NCBI GenBank assembly: GCA_016618085.1
Contig: JABLTG010000039.1
Location: forward strand, 1 to 64,000
Source of the DNA: Neovahlkampfia damariscottae
Lineage: Eukaryota; Heterolobosea; Selenaionea; Neovahlkampfiida; Neovahlkampfiidae
Direction: 5' to 3'
Length of the DNA: 64,000 bases
Under the pieces are notes generated by a model, which was not told where the DNA came from, ran no database searches, and saw only the letters and a program-made list of their open reading frames with translations. Shown piece by piece: positions 55,495-64,000 of the stretch. The translations under genes were made by a program, and so were the position numbers. The stretch's first letter is position 1, and each line of letters opens with the position of its first letter.

Positions 55495-57750
55495 TTATTT
55501 TGCACTTGTAACTTTCTTTCGAGCAGTTCCAATTTGACATGAATTAACTTTTGCAGCAAATCTTAATGAATGAAGTGTTTCTTGTAATGATTCTTGTTTT
55601 GGTGAAATATTAACAAACATGAGTGTTTTTGAATCCTCACCCAAATAATTTTGAAGCAAATATGTTAATTTTGAATTTCTGAATGGAATATGTTTTTCTT
55701 TTGCAGCTAATGCAGAAATTACATCTCCAAGACATGATAAACTTGAATTGATATTTTGTGTTTCCTTCAAACGATCACCAGTTGCTTTACTTTCTTTTAA
55801 TCTTTCAGATCCAGCTAAATCAATTAAATTTAATACACCAAATGTCTTCAAGTCTGATGATTCATTCACACCTGTAATTTGCAATGAAAATACACTATGA
55901 CTTCTAGAAGATCTTTCATTTGCATCTGTACTTCCAACTGATCTATTCTTTGTTGCTCTTTTTAATAAACTAAATACTTCATTTGGTTCATTAACTTCAT
56001 AATATTCTAATCCTGTGACTGATGTATTTCCACTATCATGTCGAATATCATATTTCAAATTTGAATTTTTCTTTCTGAGTAAATCTTGAATATTTTCATT
56101 GTAAATTTCCAAAAATGAAGCAACAATTTTATATTTCCATCCTTGAGTTGCCATATACTCTGCAGTTTTAAATATTTGTTCAACTGATCTTGGAATCATT
56201 CCTTTCAACTCTGGTGATGAAATTCCATTTTCTGGACCTTCCATTGTGTAGGTTTTTCCAGAACCTGTTTGACCATAAGCAAAAATACAAACTTTATATC
56301 CATCCAATGCACTTTGAACTAATTGTGAAATTTCATCAAAAACAAAATCCTGTTTTGATTCTGGTTTAAAAACACGATCAAATGAAAAATTATACTTTTT
56401 TGTATTTGATGATGTTCCTGATACATTTGAAATTGCAGGTCCTTCAACATCTAATCCACAATCATGTCCATTTCTATCTTGTGTAAAATTCATATGATCA
56501 ACTTCATATGAAGATCCATCAACTGATTTAATTGGTGGACGAACTCTACAATAAACTCTAATATTTCCTTTTAATTCTTGAATTTGATTATGTAATGCTC
56601 TTCTTAACATTTCATCTTTTTGAATCTTTTCTAAATATGTATTGATCAATTCAACTTTTTCCTTCAATTGTTCTTCTAATTTACAAATTCTTTCATTTTT
56701 TTCTTTTCCTTCTTCAATTGAATATTCAAGATCTATCTTTGTATTGTCTAATTCTGATTGAATATTTCTAATTTCTTTTTGTGAAGTATCTTTTAAATTT
56801 CTAATTGTCCTTGAATTTTCATCTCTAACATTTTGTATTCTACCTTCATATTCAATTTCCATAGCATCCATTTTATTTTGAAGATTTGATTTCAAACTTC
56901 CAACTTCTAATTTAAATTCATTTTCTTTATCTTGAAGTTGACTTTTGATTGTCAAAATTTCATTTTGATGTGTTGATTTTAAACTTTCTAATTCAAGACG
57001 TTGTTCTATTTTAACTTGTTTCACTTCAGATTCAAGTTGTTTTGAAAGTATTTTTAATTCTAAATTTTCATTTTCAAGTTTTTCTTTGATTTTTGTAATG
57101 GCTGTAAGTTCATATTCAACTTCTCTAAATTTTGAAACACTTTCACGTGATTCATATTTTAAAGTATGTAATTCAGATTCAATTTCATCTTTTTCTTTAG
57201 CATTTCTTTCTAACTTTCGAATTTTTGAATCTCTTTCATCCATTTTTTCTTCAAGTTGTTTTTTTTGTTCTTCAAGAAGTGTTGCTTTTGTTGTTGATTG
57301 TTCACATTCTAATTTGAATTGTTCAATTTGTTTTTTTTGTTCAACCATAATTTCTTCAGGTGTTGGTCCTTTTTCAGGAATATTTGCATTTTGTAATTTA
57401 TTTTTTGTTGAACTTCCTAAAGGTTTACGAGCTATACTATTCCTTCCAGTTGTTGTGGTTCTTGAAAGTCTTGAAGTATTTGTATTTCTTGTTGAAGAAG
57501 TTGTAGGTCTAGTTGTACTTGTTCTACTGGTAGAAAGTCTGTCTGATAGTGATTGTCTACTTCTACTAGTTGTTGTTGTTGAAAGTCTACTTGTTGAAAG
57601 ATTATTCTCTTTGTTGGAATTAAATTTGGTCAAAGTTAGATTTGTTGCTTTTGTGGTAGTTGGTTTCTTTACAGTTTTCTTCACTTGTGGTGATTCATCT
57701 CTTTTTGTTCTATTGTTCAACGTATCCCAAACTTGGTGTTGTTTGCTCAT
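55495..57750 (-). CDS. C-terminal motor kinesin (kinesin-14)
   Basis: A single exon of 751 residues from the ATG at 57750. A Ser/Thr/Arg-rich basic tail of about 130 residues is followed by about 250 residues of coiled coil. The motor starts near residue 390 with [15 protein letters not shown], the neck signature of kinesin-14. The P-loop [16 protein letters not shown], switch [12 protein letters not shown] and switch [15 protein letters not shown] are intact. Kinesin-14s walk to microtubule minus ends and focus spindle poles. The basic head probably binds microtubules. Only 3 nt separate its stop from that of the recombinase. Confidence 0.95.
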   Translation of the reverse strand: MSKQHQVWDTLNNRTKRDESPQVKKTVKKPTTTKATNLTLTKFNSNKENNLSTSRLSTTTTSRSRQSLSDRLSTSRTSTTRPTTSSTRNTNTSRLSRTTTTGRNSIARKPLGSSTKNKLQNANIPEKGPTPEEIMVEQKKQIEQFKLECEQSTTKATLLEEQKKQLEEKMDERDSKIRKLERNAKEKDEIESELHTLKYESRESVSKFREVEYELTAITKIKEKLENENLELKILSKQLESEVKQVKIEQRLELESLKSTHQNEILTIKSQLQDKENEFKLEVGSLKSNLQNKMDAMEIEYEGRIQNVRDENSRTIRNLKDTSQKEIRNIQSELDNTKIDLEYSIEEGKEKNERICKLEEQLKEKVELINTYLEKIQKDEMLRRALHNQIQELKGNIRVYCRVRPPIKSVDGSSYEVDHMNFTQDRNGHDCGLDVEGPAISNVSGTSSNTKKYNFSFDRVFKPESKQDFVFDEISQLVQSALDGYKVCIFAYGQTGSGKTYTMEGPENGISSPELKGMIPRSVEQIFKTAEYMATQGWKYKIVASFLEIYNENIQDLLRKKNSNLKYDIRHDSGNTSVTGLEYYEVNEPNEVFSLLKRATKNRSVGSTDANERSSRSHSVFSLQITGVNESSDLKTFGVLNLIDLAGSERLKESKATGDRLKETQNINSSLSCLGDVISALAAKEKHIPFRNSKLTYLLQNYLGEDSKTLMFVNISPKQESLQETLHSLRFAAKVNSCQIGTARKKVTSAK

Positions 57751-57830
57751 TGTTGTGTTGTCGTTGAAAAAAAGAAAAGTGTTTGAGCGCCAAAAATCAA
57801 CCAATCATTTTATAAATAATTAACTACATT

Positions 57831-59180
57831 TTATTGGTCCAATTGTCTCTCTTGTAAATCGATTTCTTTGACCGTTTTTAATTGTTCAACAATTTCCTTT
57901 GGAAACTTACAATTTTGAAATTTAATCTTTTTCAAATTTGACTTTGCAAAATATTGAATTACACCAGAAGTTAATTTTGACAAATCAACACCTTCAATCT
58001 CTAAATTAAATAAATTTTTGGCAAAAAGTAAATTTTTAAAATCTTCATCTTCATATTCAATAAATCTTCTTTCAAATAATTTAACCATTCGAAATTGTTT
58101 TAAATTTGGAATTAAAAGACATTCTCTAAAATCTTTTTGTGAAATGACACTTTGAATTTGTAAATATTCCAAAGAAGTTGATTTTCTAATATTTTCAAAA
58201 TTTCTACAACGAACTAATGAAATACCTTTTAAAAAATCAAAAAAAAAAAACTTCTATTTTTACCTTTTAATTTTGTCAATTGTAGAATATAATCAACTTC
58301 AATTTCATCAGCACCAAGTAACTCTAAATCTTTTGAATTATTTACAATAACCTCTTGATTATTTTTTGATAATCCAGAACCTAAAAAAAATAAATAAAGT
58401 GTTTTAAGTTGAGATAATCCAGAAAGTGGTTGTAAACCTTCTGATGTTACACCATGTCCATGAATGAATAAATATTTTAATTTTGGAAATGATGAAAATT
58501 GAATCATATTTACTAAATCATCATCTAAACGACATATATCTTTTTTTTAAAAAAATCAACTTTTTTTTTTTTTTTTTACCAAGTCTCAAAGATAAAAGGT
58601 TATGAGATGAAAGTTCTTTTGCTATTTTTTCAAAATCGAAATTTAATTGAGATTCAAAATCAAAATTCTTCAGTTTGTTGTTTTTCATGATTATAAGTAT
58701 CTTTTTGTCAATAACTGAGTTTTGAGAAGTTCTGTTGTCTCGAATTTTTAATGAAGTTATAGATTTGAATTTTAAAATCTCGTCTTTTATATCTTCTTCT
58801 GTGTTTTCTATAAGTAATTCTGATAAAGAATTCATTAAAATTTTATCATTCAAATTTGAAGAGAACATATTTTGAAGTGATGTTGTGTTTGTACTTAAAC
58901 GAAATAAGTTCCGAGGTAATGGCAAGTATTTTGGATAATGAAATAATTCCATGGATGAAAATATCAAGAATATTTTCCTTCTTGAATCTGCCTCGAAGTA
59001 TCCAAAGAGTGAATATAAACTAAAGTTCAAAGGTTGTTTGTAGTTGTAGAATTTTAAAATGTACAATATAATCGAGTATGGAATCTTATTCAATTGAACA
59101 GACCTCCTTATCTTCTTTGAAGGTGAATTTTCAGAAGTTTTTGAAGGACTGAAGGTACTGTTTGATTTTTCTTTCTTCAT
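57831..59180 (-). CDS. Leucine-rich repeat protein
   Basis: Exons 59180-58580, 58539-58264 and 58225-57831 give 423 residues. An F-box-like helix near the start (LNKIPYSIILYILKFYNYK) precedes irregular leucine-rich repeats such as FPKLKYLFIHGHGVTSEGLQ and LSQLKTLYLFFLGSGL. An alternative acceptor 15 nt downstream (exon 2 from 58524) keeps the frame and would drop five residues. A substrate adaptor of an SCF-type ligase is plausible. It is co-oriented with kinesin-14, whose start lies 81 nt beyond this gene's stop. Confidence 0.75.
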
Positions 59181-59444
59181 CGATTTGATTGGGTATTTTT
59201 TTGGTTGGATTTTTTTACAAAAAAAAAACTATGAAAAATTTACAAAAGAGACTTCAAAATGACAAGAAAATGAATTTTGACAAATTGATGTAAATATGAT
59301 TGGTGGAATAAAAATATCTCGATTGGGGTCGGAATTACTTTTTTATCAATTTTTTTGACAAAAATGCATTTCACAAAAACCATTTAACATTGACGGAGAA
59401 ATTAAGAATTGTCCAATCACCAGACTAAAATTTTTAACGTCGTT

Positions 59445-60782
59445 ATGAGTGACCACGATAACATCGAAGAACCAGGTAATTCACCTCAAATAGAGACCAT
59501 AGAATCAAAAGATAAAGCTCTGGAAGCAGTGGTTGCTCATTCACATATGTTGCAACATGTTTCACCAAAACTCCAAAAAGACAAATTTGTCGTTCTTGAA
59601 GCTATTAAAAAAGATCCATATAATCTTTGCGCTGCATCAATCGAATTACAAAATGACAAAGAAATAGTTTTAACTGCTGTATCTTTGAACGGAAATGTTT
59701 TACGTTTTGCTTCAAAAAACTTGCAAAGTGATAAAGAGGTTGTTTTAGCTGCTGTAAAATCAAATGGAAACTCATTACGTTACGCTTCAAAAAAACTGAG
59801 AAATGACAAAGAGATTGTGAGCCAAGCAGTATCCACTTGTGGCTTTTCCATTTTTGAAGCATCAGAAGAATTACAACAAGACGAAGAAATAATATTATGC
59901 GCTATAAAAGAAGACCTTTCTTTATTTTCATCATTAACTTCATCACAAATGTCAAAAGAAGTAATACAATTTTGCCTAAATGGAAATACATCCTTACTCA
60001 AATATGTACCTTTAAAATTTTATGAAGATGCTGATATCATTAAATTTTTGATAAAAACAGAACCTAGGTTAATTCAGAAATCTAAAGTTGCTCTTAAGAA
60101 TCCAGAGTTGGTATCTATTGCTGTTGAATATGATGGTTTATTGTTAAATTATGCCCATGAAACTGTACAAAATAACTTTGATGTCGCTTTGATAGCTGTA
60201 AAAAATAATGGATATGCTTTAGAGTTTTGTAGTCCTCAACTTAGGAATGACCCACACATTGTTGAAGAAGCTGTAAAACAAGAAGGTTTTGCTTTGAAAT
60301 TCGCATCTGAAGAATTAAAAAATGATAAATATGTTGTTCTTAGAGCTATTGAACAAGATGGTGGTTCTTTACAATTTGCTTCAGATGAATTTAAAAACAA
60401 CAAAGAAATTGCAATTGAAAGTGTAAAAAGAGATGGTTGTTCAATTGAATTTTGTTCACCAGAATTAATTGTTGACCGAGATGTAGTTATAAGTGCTGTT
60501 ACAAATGATGGAAATGCTTTATATTATACTTCTGATGAAATAAAAGAAGACAAAGATATTGTTTTACTTGCTGTTTCAACAACAGGAAATGCTCTTCAAT
60601 ACGCATCAGATGAATTGAAAGATGATGAAGAAGTTGTTTTAACAGCTTTCAAACAAGACTCAGATGCTGTTTCTTTTGCCTCTGAAAGAGCTCAAATGAT
60701 TCTTGAAGAATTATTGGAGAATGGTGAATTATCAGAATCAAGTCCACAACCAAATTATTATTCTGATGATGAATTTATTTAA
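59445..60782 (+). CDS. DUF4116 repeat protein
   Basis: A single exon of 445 residues from the ATG at 59445, with CCAAT at 59413-59417. It is almost wholly made of about 13 tandem repeats near 25 residues, with consensus like NDKEVVLAAVKSNGNSLRYA and FASKELKNDKE, the DUF4116 unit found in large numbers in Naegleria and other protists. The fold is probably a helical solenoid. Two central repeats (about residues 150-215) are degenerate. The tail is acidic. Function unknown; protein binding is likely. Confidence 0.9.
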   Translation: MSDHDNIEEPGNSPQIETIESKDKALEAVVAHSHMLQHVSPKLQKDKFVVLEAIKKDPYNLCAASIELQNDKEIVLTAVSLNGNVLRFASKNLQSDKEVVLAAVKSNGNSLRYASKKLRNDKEIVSQAVSTCGFSIFEASEELQQDEEIILCAIKEDLSLFSSLTSSQMSKEVIQFCLNGNTSLLKYVPLKFYEDADIIKFLIKTEPRLIQKSKVALKNPELVSIAVEYDGLLLNYAHETVQNNFDVALIAVKNNGYALEFCSPQLRNDPHIVEEAVKQEGFALKFASEELKNDKYVVLRAIEQDGGSLQFASDEFKNNKEIAIESVKRDGCSIEFCSPELIVDRDVVISAVTNDGNALYYTSDEIKEDKDIVLLAVSTTGNALQYASDELKDDEEVVLTAFKQDSDAVSFASERAQMILEELLENGELSESSPQPNYYSDDEFI

Positions 60783-60805
60783 AATTTTTAATTTTTTTTT
60801 TTTTG

Positions 60806-62016
60806 TTAATCAAAATAATAATCAACTTCTTCTTCATCTGAACATTCTGAATTGTCATTGAATGTGATTCCACTTCCAATTTCATTAAACAATTTCTTAT
60901 TCACTTCTAATTTCTTTTTTACAAATTCTTGTTTTATAACACCTACTTTTCCACTTTTAATTTTGTTTAAATAAGTGTCAATATCATCCATTTTTACTTT
61001 TCTTAAAATACCAGGTGATTCAGAAAAACTATTTTCAGGTGTCGAATGTTGTACAAATGTTCGGTTGAATTGTAAATCATCAAATGAACAATTTAAAGAA
61101 TCATTCATTAAATTTTCGTCTTGTTCTTCTTCACTAAAAATATCATCTGTATGTTTTGAATCTGCGTGTTTTAAAAGCATTCTCATCTTTCTTTTTTTGT
61201 TGACTTTTCCTTTCATATTTTGAAGTTCATTTAAAACAATAGGATGTGATTTAACTTTCTTTGTTCTTTTTGGTGTCTTTATACGATCTTGGTAATGAAA
61301 TTGACATTGTTGTGCTGTTTTTCCTTCAACTTCCAATGAAATAACATTCCAGTAGTTTTTTGTTTTAATAGGTACTGAACCTATTGCTTGATGTAATTGT
61401 TCATTTTGTTTTCTTGACCATGGTTCTTGTGGTTCTGTTTTTCTTTTTTTCTTGGCTTCAGGTGATTGGTAGTGTATGATTAACCGATTTTCTAAAGTTG
61501 GAGTGGATGACTCTTTCAAATCATTTGAAATTTCTTTTTTTATTTCTTTTTTTCTGAATATTTCGTCCTCTGAGTCTTCTTCGTCAAGAGAAAAATCTGA
61601 ACTATCTTCTTCAACAACTTGTTTTTTTATTTTTTTTTCCACTGATGATTTTTTTACAATGACAGTTCTTTTTGCTTTTGATATTAAATTTGAATCTATT
61701 TCAATTTTTTTAGGACTTGTTTCAGTTCGTTTTAATGGTGTTTTTGAAACTGTTAATCTAATTTTTTTTTTTGGTTTATAGTTCAGAATGAGATTTGGAT
61801 CTAAAATATCTTTCTATGATCACTTTTAATGAATTAATAATTTTACCTCGTTGACCCAAGAATTCATCCATGAAGAAAGATTTTTCCATTTGATCAAATA
61901 TTGAACATTATCCTGAAGAAAAAATGAGAAAATTATAGATTTACTTCTTTTGTTCTTTTGTTCAAAATTCTTTCTACTTTTTGAATTTCAACTTTTACTT
62001 CTTTGTCCTCGTCCAT
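60806..62016 (-). CDS. Chromodomain-Myb protein
   Basis: Exons 62016-61945, 61912-61847 and 61813-60806 give 381 residues. The first three exons build a chromodomain: KVERILNKRTKEDNVQYLIK, WKNLSSWMNSWVNEKDIL. A basic and acidic linker leads to a Myb/SANT repeat (PWSRKQNEQLHQAI, then NYWNVISLEVEGKTAQQCQF). The C-terminus is acidic. Chromo plus Myb suggests binding of methylated histone and DNA; the Myb type recalls MIS18BP1/KNL2 centromere proteins, though the evidence for that is thin. The domain only forms after splicing two introns of 32-33 nt. Confidence 0.75.
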
Positions 62017-62068
62017 CAAAACCAAAAAAACAGTTAAAAAACTGACAAATCAAATTGTCTAAAATAAA

Positions 62069-62073
62069 CCAAT
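62069..62073. promoter_or_regulatory. Shared CCAAT of the chromo-Myb and coiled-coil genes
   Basis: One CCAAT lies in the 90 nt between divergent ATGs at 62016 and 62106, 53 nt from the first and 33 nt from the second. Confidence 0.5.
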
Positions 62074-62105
62074 TATTTTAATTCCCACCACCAACAGAAA
62101 AGTTA

Positions 62106-62773
62106 ATGATTCGTGCACCATTGTCGGATGTTTCAATTGATCAAATAAACCGAGAAAGTGATACCAATAAAAAGAAAGTCCGTTTGGTATCAACTAATGA
62201 GCATCAAAAAGAATATATAGTTTCAAAAACAGTCGTTTTCAATGAATCTGAAGATTCCAAAGAATTAAAACGAAAAAGCACCGAAAATAAATTTAAATTG
62301 GAAGAACTACTCAAACAAAATAAAATACTTCAAGATAGATGCAACTTTTTAGAAAACGAAAATAAGTTGACGAAAAATGCAAACAAACTTCTTCAACAAA
62401 AAGAAGAAAATTTTCAAAAAGAAATTAATGATTTAAAACAACAATTAGATCATATAATAACATTGTACAAAACTTCAAGAGAAGAGAATGAAATCAAACA
62501 AGACCACTTGGAAATTCAAATTGATGATTCTATTTCATCTGAATCACCAATAAATCAAATTTTAATTAATAATAAAAATGAAGAAATTAACGCTTTACGT
62601 ATGAGTAATGAAATTTTATATCAACAAGTAACTGAATTTTTTTTTTTTTATTTTTTAAAAAGTTGAAAGAAGTCGAAAATACTTTCAAATCTAATGAAGA
62701 AGAAGCCTTAGATATGATTTCAGATTTGAAACAAAAACTCAAATTAATGGAAGAAAAAAATAAAAACAATTAA
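62106..62773 (+). CDS. Coiled-coil protein, unknown
   Basis: Exons 62106-62627 and 62663-62773 give 210 residues. After a basic, polar head of about 55 residues the protein is a nearly continuous coiled coil (KLEELLKQNKILQDRCNFLE and onward). No enzymatic motif. Might be a structural or tethering protein. The second exon simply extends the coil. Confidence 0.72.
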
Positions 62774-62879
62774 TTTTTTAATGTTCTCCCTGGATTTCAT
62801 GGGTTTTTCACCTCAATTCTTAATTGTTCTTGTTTCCTTAAAACGAATATTCGAGATTGAACTATTTCATTGGTTAAGA

Positions 62880-63818
62880 ATGAAGCACAAGTTCAACTTT
62901 TTGTTTTATGGACCTGATTCATGTGGAATTGAAGTAATCTCAGAATATCTCTGTGACCACTATGGTCTTTCATATATTACAAGAAATAATTTAATACAAT
63001 ATGCAATTGAATCTTGGCCAGAAGACAATATAGAAAGGTTTAAAAAAAAAAAAATTAAAACAAAATAGAAAAACATTAATCAGATATTTAAGAAATCAAC
63101 AAGAAGATAAAATAACTGAAAAATTAATGGCTGAAATATTTTCAACTTTTTATCATGACAAACATGAAACCAAAGTTAATGGTTTTATTTTTCACAATTT
63201 TCCAAGTACTTTGGAAGAATGTAAAATGATGGGTAATAAAAAAAAATGTTTATGATTTTTAGAAATGATACTTACTCATTATGATGAAAAATTGACAAAT
63301 GTTTTTTCATTCAACATTTCACAAGAGAATTTAGAGAAAAGAAAAAGTTTCATTTGTTACTCTAAACCTGCACCAAGATTTTATTATATAGGTTATAATG
63401 ACCCAATAACAGGGTTATTTGATGATGTAAAATGTTCATTTTTTTTTCAATTCTTTGGTAGATTACAGGTGAAAGTTTAATTGAAAATAAATCAAGTTTC
63501 ACTGTTGAAGATTTTGAAAAAAAACACGAAGATATTTTAATTAGACATGTAAAGATTTTTATTGAAGTTAATGGGAATTTACCACTTCAACAAGTGTTAG
63601 ATAATGTGGATGATGAAATTGAATTGGCTACAAAACCTACTTTCTACTTGGCTGTTCTTGCAAATCACTTACTTTTAAATGGAATGAGTAGTTTACTCAA
63701 AGAAGCATACAATGTACTCAAAGAAGCTTATCCAAATGGAAAAGTGAAATCTTATTCGTATGTGCTGGATTATTTGGTGTCTGCTGTCATTGTGACAGTA
63801 AAAGAAAGTTTACAATAA
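62880..63818 (+). CDS. Adenylate-kinase-like protein with degenerate P-loop
   Basis: Exons 62880-63037, 63069-63232, 63263-63426 and 63462-63818 give 280 residues. The order of an adenylate kinase is visible: FLFYGPDSCGIEVISEYL (P-loop position), VNGFIFHNFPSTLEEC (AMP-binding GFPR position) and a lid with DPITGLFDD and ITGESL. But the P-loop has lost the GxGK core Lys, and the GFPR Arg is Ser, so phosphotransfer is unlikely. The C-terminal 100 residues are a helical extension. It may be a pseudokinase related to ciliary AK7/AK8 proteins. ATTGG lies 7 nt before the ATG. Confidence 0.75.
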
Positions 63819-63832
63819 AAAAAATTTATTGT
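63812..63832. terminator. Palindromic bidirectional poly(A) signal spanning two stop codons
   Basis: ACAATAAA and TTTATTGT form an inverted repeat around five A. Each arm contains the stop codon of its own gene (63816-63818 plus, 63826-63828 minus) and an AATAAA. Confidence 0.5.
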
Positions 63833-64000
63833 GAAAGAAAGTTTTGAATTTCTGATGTTTTACTCTCAGAATAATTTGATAAACTTGGTTTATGAATTGT
63901 TGATGATGTTTTTACAGTTCCATTTGGAGTGAAAAGAGCAGTTTTTGTTGCTGGTCTAATTTTATGAGTTTTTAAATATGTTTCCAAATCTTCATTGTAT
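63826..64000 (-). CDS. 3' end of an unidentified gene
   Basis: An open frame enters from the right edge and ends at the TAA at 63826-63828, giving about 57 residues (YNEDLETYLKTHKIRPATKT and a Ser/Thr-rich tail). No family recognised. Convergent with the adenylate-kinase-like gene, only 7 nt apart. Confidence 0.6.
   Translation of the reverse strand, partial: YNEDLETYLKTHKIRPATKTALFTPNGTVKTSSTIHKPSLSNYSESKTSEIQNFLSQ

Noticed and set aside
57086-57823. Long plus-strand frame (245 codons) opposite the kinesin N-terminus
   Set aside because: It mirrors the Ser/Thr/Arg-rich and coiled-coil part of the kinesin gene, and its composition (Val/Leu/Ser runs) is an antisense artefact.

Overview
The window is nuclear DNA of a small, very AT-rich, gene-dense unicellular eukaryote. 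I can place exon structures for about 38 protein genes and five tRNA genes. Roughly 74 spliceosomal introns can be placed, all between 27 and 46 nt, T-rich and GT..AG. TAA, TGA and TAG all end genes, so the code looks standard. DUF4116 repeats, Sel1 proteins, a seven-transmembrane RGS protein and SAP/kelch/BTB proteins fit a free-living amoeboid or flagellate protist (heterolobosean- or anaeramoebid-like), but the sequence alone does not fix the lineage.

Layout: 1-205 tail of an unidentified gene; 364-10699 a giant BLTP1/Csf1 lipid-transfer protein; 10832-13895 an E2-like ubiquitin-conjugating protein with a long C-terminus; 13906-15374 unknown; 15430-15912 small membrane protein; 15961-16521 TSEN34; 16658-17764 TRAPPC12; 17885-19702 7TM-RGS; 19731-21593 GH47 mannosidase; 21650-23067 UPF0489/C5orf22; 23217-27444 two membrane-anchored Sel1 proteins around UFSP2; 27611-28852 CANT1-like apyrase; 28907-29617 NMNAT; 29763-30785 alpha/beta-hydrolase; 30854-31661 UNC50; 31693-33414 SAP-kelch-BTB; 33476-34338 zinc-finger/BRCT; 34403-35077 14-3-3; 35089-38107 SLC12 transporter; 38208-39665 two RGS proteins; 39817-40538 gamma-glutamylcyclotransferase-like; 40745-42335 cytochrome P450; 42439-43885 a tRNA island with a tandem tRNA-Asn array and an assembly gap; 44060-44596 RAMA protein; 44717-45778 CDK10; 45840-47867 ARMC8; 47957-50690 VPS51; 50725-51510 unknown; 51552-52133 DUF3592-like; 52255-52325 tRNA-Gly; 52463-53881 unknown zinc-binding protein; 53946-55491 an intact tyrosine recombinase; 55495-57750 kinesin-14; 57831-59180 LRR protein; 59445-60782 DUF4116; 60806-62016 chromo-Myb; 62106-62773 coiled coil; 62880-63818 adenylate-kinase-like; 63826-64000 tail of another gene.

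Many genes serve the endomembrane system (BLTP1, TRAPPC12, VPS51, UNC50, GH47, CANT1, UFSP2) or ubiquitin and UFM1 pathways (E2-like, ARMC8 of the GID/CTLH ligase, UFSP2). Three separate RGS proteins point to heterotrimeric G-protein signalling. I see no operon logic. Genes alternate in strand, convergent stops lie as little as 3 nt apart, and divergent starts share short promoters.

The most unusual signals are these: a CCAAT/ATTGG pentamer within about 0-75 nt of nearly every start codon, which overlaps the ATG in several genes; palindromic AATAAA/TTTATT elements between convergent genes; a 5-nt microexon in the SLC12 gene; a complete tyrosine recombinase with no visible element ends; and an inverted copy of a promoter plus first codons inside the tRNA island.
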